Of a stretch of DNA of 62,841 nucleotides, positions 59,819-62,841 are shown piece after piece. Origin of the DNA: an uncultured Acetatifactor sp. (lineage in GTDB: Bacteria; Bacillota; Clostridia; Lachnospirales; Lachnospiraceae); contig NZ_CAJUCP010000027.1 in the NCBI RefSeq assembly GCF_910585425.1, forward strand, positions 1-62,841, read 5' to 3'. The notes below the pieces were generated by a model. The model was not told the DNA's origin. It was given only the letters and a program-made list of their open reading frames with translations, and made no database searches. The translations under genes and the position numbers were made by a program. Position 1 is the stretch's first letter; each line of letters starts with the position of its first letter.

Positions 59819-60573
59819 CCCGCCACCCCCCAATATCCCTCGGACACATAGCCGTCCTCGATGCTTAAGACCCTGTCCGCCTGCTTCGCCAGCTCCAGAT
59901 TGTGGGTGATCATGATCACGGTCTGTCTGTATCTGCGGTTGGAGACTTTCAGCAGCTCCATGATTTCGTTCCCGGCCCGGGTGTCCAGGTTTCCCGTGGG
60001 CTCGTCCGCCAGGAGGATGGCAGGCCTTGTAATCAGCGCCCTGCCGATGGCCACCCGCTGCTGCTGGCCGCCGGAGAGCTCGTTGGGCAGACGGTTCAGG
60101 ACTCTTTTCAGACCCAGCATCCCCGCCAGCTCCTGCACCAGCTCCGGATCCGGCTCCCGGCCGTCCAGCTCGCAGGGCAGCGTCAGGTTCTCCTCCACCG
60201 TCAGCACAGGAATCAGGTTATAGAACTGGTAGATCAGCCCCACCTGCCTCCTGCGGAATATCGCCAGTTTGTCATCGTCCATCCGATAGATGTCCTCGTC
60301 CTCTATGAACACCCTGCCGGAGGTGGGCCTGTCCACGCCGCCCAGCATGTGCATCAGCGTGGACTTCCCGCTGCCGGAGCTCCCCACGATTGCCACGAAC
60401 TCTCCCTGTGCCACGGAGATGCCTACATCGTTCACCGCGATGATCTCATTGTTCCCTGTCCCGTATACCTTGCGCAGATGCTCCGTGCGCAGGATTTCCG
60501 CTGAGCGGGCGGAGTCCCTTTCGGGCATTCCCTCCTCTGCTTCGCTATAGCCTTTCCGTCCCATATTTCCCAT
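59815..60573 (-). CDS. ABC transporter ATP-binding protein
   Basis: A 252-residue MacB/LolD-type ATPase with Walker A VGSSGSGKST, signature LSGGQQQRVAIGRAL, Walker B ILLADEPTGNLD, and the switch His in VIMITHN. The ATG at 60573 is preceded by AAGGAAGG. It is encoded directly before the permease, and the partner kinase and regulator follow on the 5' side. Confidence 0.93.
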   Translation of the reverse strand: MGNMGRKGYSEAEEGMPERDSARSAEILRTEHLRKVYGTGNNEIIAVNDVGISVAQGEFVAIVGSSGSGKSTLMHMLGGVDRPTSGRVFIEDEDIYRMDDDKLAIFRRRQVGLIYQFYNLIPVLTVEENLTLPCELDGREPDPELVQELAGMLGLKRVLNRLPNELSGGQQQRVAIGRALITRPAILLADEPTGNLDTRAGNEIMELLKVSNRRYRQTVIMITHNLELAKQADRVLSIEDGYVSEGYWGVAG

Positions 60574-60681
60574 ATCTGCCTTCCTTTCCTGAAATCATTT
60601 TCAACCGTTCCTTACGCTTCCAGTATAAAAGGCTAAAATGACATTTCCGTGACATTTTATATTTTTACTCCATCTGCATCC

Positions 60682-61914
60682 TCACGCATTTCTATGCAAG
60701 AACCGCAGGATGAAAACGGTGCCCCCTTCCCTGTAGGAGTCCACCGTTATATAGCCATTCTGCTTCTCCAGGATTTCCTTGGCCAGCGACAACCCGATGC
60801 CCATGCTGTCCTCCCTGGCGGAATTTCCCTGGTAGAAGCGCTGAAACAATTTTCTTTGCTCCTCCCGCGTCATCCCTTCCCCGTGATCCCGGACGGCTAT
60901 CTGGACGTAGACCTCGTTCTCCTCTCCGCTTATCTCCACGATGCCGCCGTCAGTGCTATGCTCTATGGCGTTCTTGACGATGTTCAGCAGCGCCTCCTCC
61001 GTCCATTTCCTGTCCACGAACAGGCTGACCTGCTCCGGAAAATCCAGAGAAAAGGAAATCCCCCTCCACTCCGCGGCGATCTCCAGCCGCCGCACCACAT
61101 CCTCCACCAGAGCCTTCCCCGAAATCCAGGCCCGCTCCAGCTCCACCATCCCCGCGTCCAGCTTCGACAGCTTCAGCACCGTGGTCACCAGCCAGGACAT
61201 GCCGGTGAGCTGCCTGGTAGCTTCTGCCAGAAAGCGCTGCCTGGTGGTGTGGTCCATGTCCATGTTCTCGGACAGATTGTCCAGCAGCACTGTGGCGGAG
61301 GTAAGGGGTGTCTTCAATTGATGGGAGATATCTGCCAGAGCGTCCGCTAGCATGCGCTTCTGCGTCATCGCGGCCTCTGCCTGCTCTTTCAGGTAGACCG
61401 TCAGCTTATACAGCTCATTACGCAGTCCGCTGAGCTCATCGTCAGCATTGTCCTCCACCTCCACCCGGTAGCCTCTTCGGTTCAGGGCCTCCATATACCC
61501 TGCCAGCCCTGAAATCCTCTCCTGACGATTTTTGAAATATCGATAGAGCAGAATGCCCATGCAGGAGAAAAACAGAATCATGAAAAGGTTCAGCCCTGCG
61601 TACAGCATCCCGAGCTGTCTCTCCTGTCCCGCAAAGGACACGCCCGCAAATCCCTCCAGGATACCGTACCTCCCAAGGAGTTCAGCACCCAGGTCCTCAT
61701 TGCCCTCACGGTTCAGGATGGATACCAGCTCTTCCTCGGCCACCCCTGGATAGGCCTCCGACACATTTCCGAATACCGCGGCCAACAGACTGTGATATTC
61801 CGCCCGCATATGGCTCCCATAGACTGCCACGCAGAGGTTCATGGCCAGGCCCCCTGTACAGAAAAAGGCCAGAAACATCCCTGCCAGCCACTTCAGCTCC
61901 TTATTCCAGACCAT
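60682..61914 (-). CDS. Histidine kinase of the ABC module
   Basis: A 410-residue sensor kinase with two membrane helices (about 8-32 and 104-125) and an extracellular sensor of roughly 70 residues; H-box ADISHQLKTPLTS (His near 198), N-box LLNIVKNAIEHS, G1 RDHGEGM, G2 MGIGLSLAKEI. The start at 61914 follows AAAGGGATGG; the longer frame lacks a better site. Paired with the response regulator 100 bp upstream. Confidence 0.92.
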   Translation of the reverse strand: MVWNKELKWLAGMFLAFFCTGGLAMNLCVAVYGSHMRAEYHSLLAAVFGNVSEAYPGVAEEELVSILNREGNEDLGAELLGRYGILEGFAGVSFAGQERQLGMLYAGLNLFMILFFSCMGILLYRYFKNRQERISGLAGYMEALNRRGYRVEVEDNADDELSGLRNELYKLTVYLKEQAEAAMTQKRMLADALADISHQLKTPLTSATVLLDNLSENMDMDHTTRQRFLAEATRQLTGMSWLVTTVLKLSKLDAGMVELERAWISGKALVEDVVRRLEIAAEWRGISFSLDFPEQVSLFVDRKWTEEALLNIVKNAIEHSTDGGIVEISGEENEVYVQIAVRDHGEGMTREEQRKLFQRFYQGNSAREDSMGIGLSLAKEILEKQNGYITVDSYREGGTVFILRFLHRNA

Positions 61915-62014
61915 ATTTCCATCCCTTTCTGTCCTTCCACTGCTCTTGCGGACTCTCGCACGCTCCCTGCTATCAGGCATCGAATCCAAGCCATCCCTTT
62001 CTACAGTACCACCG

Positions 62015-62677
62015 TCAGCGCTCCAGCCTGTATCCCATGCCCCGCACTGTCTTTATGAACCGGCCCTCACTGTCCCCCAGCTTCTCCCGCAGACGCTTCA
62101 CGGTCACCGATAGTGTATTGTCGTTCACGAAGTTCCCGGATATATCCCAGATATCCGACAGAATCTCATCCCTGGTAAAAAGCTTTCCGGGGCAGGACAT
62201 CATGTTGCTCAGAATCTTATATTCCAGCTTTGTCAGCGCAATCTCGCTGCCGCCGCGCGTCACTTTTCCTGTCTCCGTATTCAGGGCGATGTCCCCGCAG
62301 CGCAGCACTGGCGTACCCTTTCCGCTCCTGCGCAGCACGCTTCTGATGCGTGAGGCCAGCTCCCTGTTGCGGAAGGGCTTGATGACATAATCGTCCGCGC
62401 CCATGTCAAGCCCCTTTACCACATCCGTCTCGTCCTCCTTCGCCGTGAGGAATATCACCGGCGCCTGCCCCTCCTGTTTCACCTTCCTGCACAGCTCAAA
62501 GCCGTCCCCATCAGGAAGCCCAATGTCCAGGAGCACGAGCCCCACATCCCGCCTGGCAAGGAGCTCCTCTGCCTGCGCCATGTTCCTGGCCGTCACCACC
62601 TGATATCCCTCCTGGGAGAGCAGGTATTCCAGCCCCATGATAATCGCCTCATTATCCTCCACCAGCATAATCTCCAT
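62015..62677 (-). CDS. OmpR-family response regulator of the ABC module
   Basis: A 220-residue regulator: receiver with Asp 51 in LVLLDIGLPDGDG and Lys 100 in YVIKPF, then a winged-helix domain ending RGMGYRLER. GGGGAGGAAG precedes the ATG. It is first in a regulator-kinase-ATPase-permease unit and likely activates the transporter genes. Confidence 0.94.
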   Translation of the reverse strand: MEIMLVEDNEAIIMGLEYLLSQEGYQVVTARNMAQAEELLARRDVGLVLLDIGLPDGDGFELCRKVKQEGQAPVIFLTAKEDETDVVKGLDMGADDYVIKPFRNRELASRIRSVLRRSGKGTPVLRCGDIALNTETGKVTRGGSEIALTKLEYKILSNMMSCPGKLFTRDEILSDIWDISGNFVNDNTLSVTVKRLREKLGDSEGRFIKTVRGMGYRLER

Positions 62678-62725
62678 GCGCTTCCTCCCCCGCAGACGGC
62701 ATATCCCATCGTGAAATCCATACGC

Positions 62726-62765
62726 AAAAAAAGAGTATTTCGATATACGAAACCTCTCTTTTCCT
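62726..62765 (-). terminator. Hairpin with T-tract upstream of the regulator gene
   Basis: On the minus strand AGAG-TTTCG-TATAT-CGAAA-CTCT is followed by TTTTTT. It is either the terminator of a gene beyond the right edge or an attenuator in the regulator leader. Confidence 0.55.
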
Positions 62766-62841
62766 GTGTCTTTATAACAAACACTGTACCCTCAAAACCG
62801 AATACTGACCGGCGGCATGGCCGCCGTATGAACCGACATCC

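Noticed and set aside
62593..62784. Short frame upstream of the last response regulator
   Set aside because: It overlaps the regulator start in another frame and includes the hairpin; no support.

Overview
This window looks like chromosomal DNA from a GC-rich member of the Lachnospiraceae/Clostridia. The inference rests on several things: clear AGGAGG-type ribosome binding sites, an archaeal-type AspRS, class B sortase with an SPKTG substrate, a clostridial-style acetate kinase/phosphotransacetylase pair, PFL(DUF711)-ACT, and TTGACA/TATAAT promoters. Nearly all genes are on the minus strand; only the partial HipA-like ORF, a DUF1292 gene and tmcAL are on the plus strand. I see no phage, plasmid, IS transposase or CRISPR array.

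Region by region. 1-2.3 kb: end of a HipA-like protein and a BceRS-like two-component system with unusual proteins. 2.3-5.4 kb: serine operon serC-(small ADP-ribosyltransferase-like ORF)-serA, then a decayed MazG-like fragment cut by a palindromic repeat. 5.4-12.7 kb: L,D-transpeptidase, then branched-chain amino acid genes ilvB, ilvD and leuB interleaved with an HD hydrolase and a GNAT acetyltransferase. 12.7-19.5 kb: Rpn-type nuclease, then a cell-surface locus (Wzz-like protein, sugar-1-phosphate transferase, SPKTG-anchored protein, LCP ligase, sortase B). 19.7-24.2 kb: yajC, tgt, aroC, a beta-propeller lactonase and a very Cys-rich small protein.

24.2-32.3 kb: a GH13 debranching-enzyme homologue that has lost its catalytic acids, two small genes, a UvrD-like helicase, gltX, and a membrane C39 peptidase. 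32.5-36.7 kb: ackA and pta with a perfect cre box in the pta/tmcAL divergent region. 36.7-43.4 kb: PFL, ACT, walJ, coaE, polA and a zinc-finger membrane protein. 43.5-48.4 kb: metY, archaeal-type aspS, an HMGL-like aldolase, a small ORF, Uma2 and tRNA-Leu(CAA). 48.5-53.4 kb: S66 carboxypeptidase, lysA, ung, hisF, hisH. 53.5-57.1 kb: Lys-rich membrane protein, sirtuin-like protein, CheV. 57.2-62.7 kb: a regulator-kinase-ABC ATPase-FtsX permease module.

The most interesting points are the catalytically dead GH13 protein, the sortase/SPKTG/LCP/EPS locus with structured leader DNA and 10-bp tandem repeats, a dispersed 65-71 bp palindromic element present at least three times (one copy truncating a gene), the ART-like ORF inside the serine operon, and the pta cre box. 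Functions come from motifs read by eye; no database search was run.
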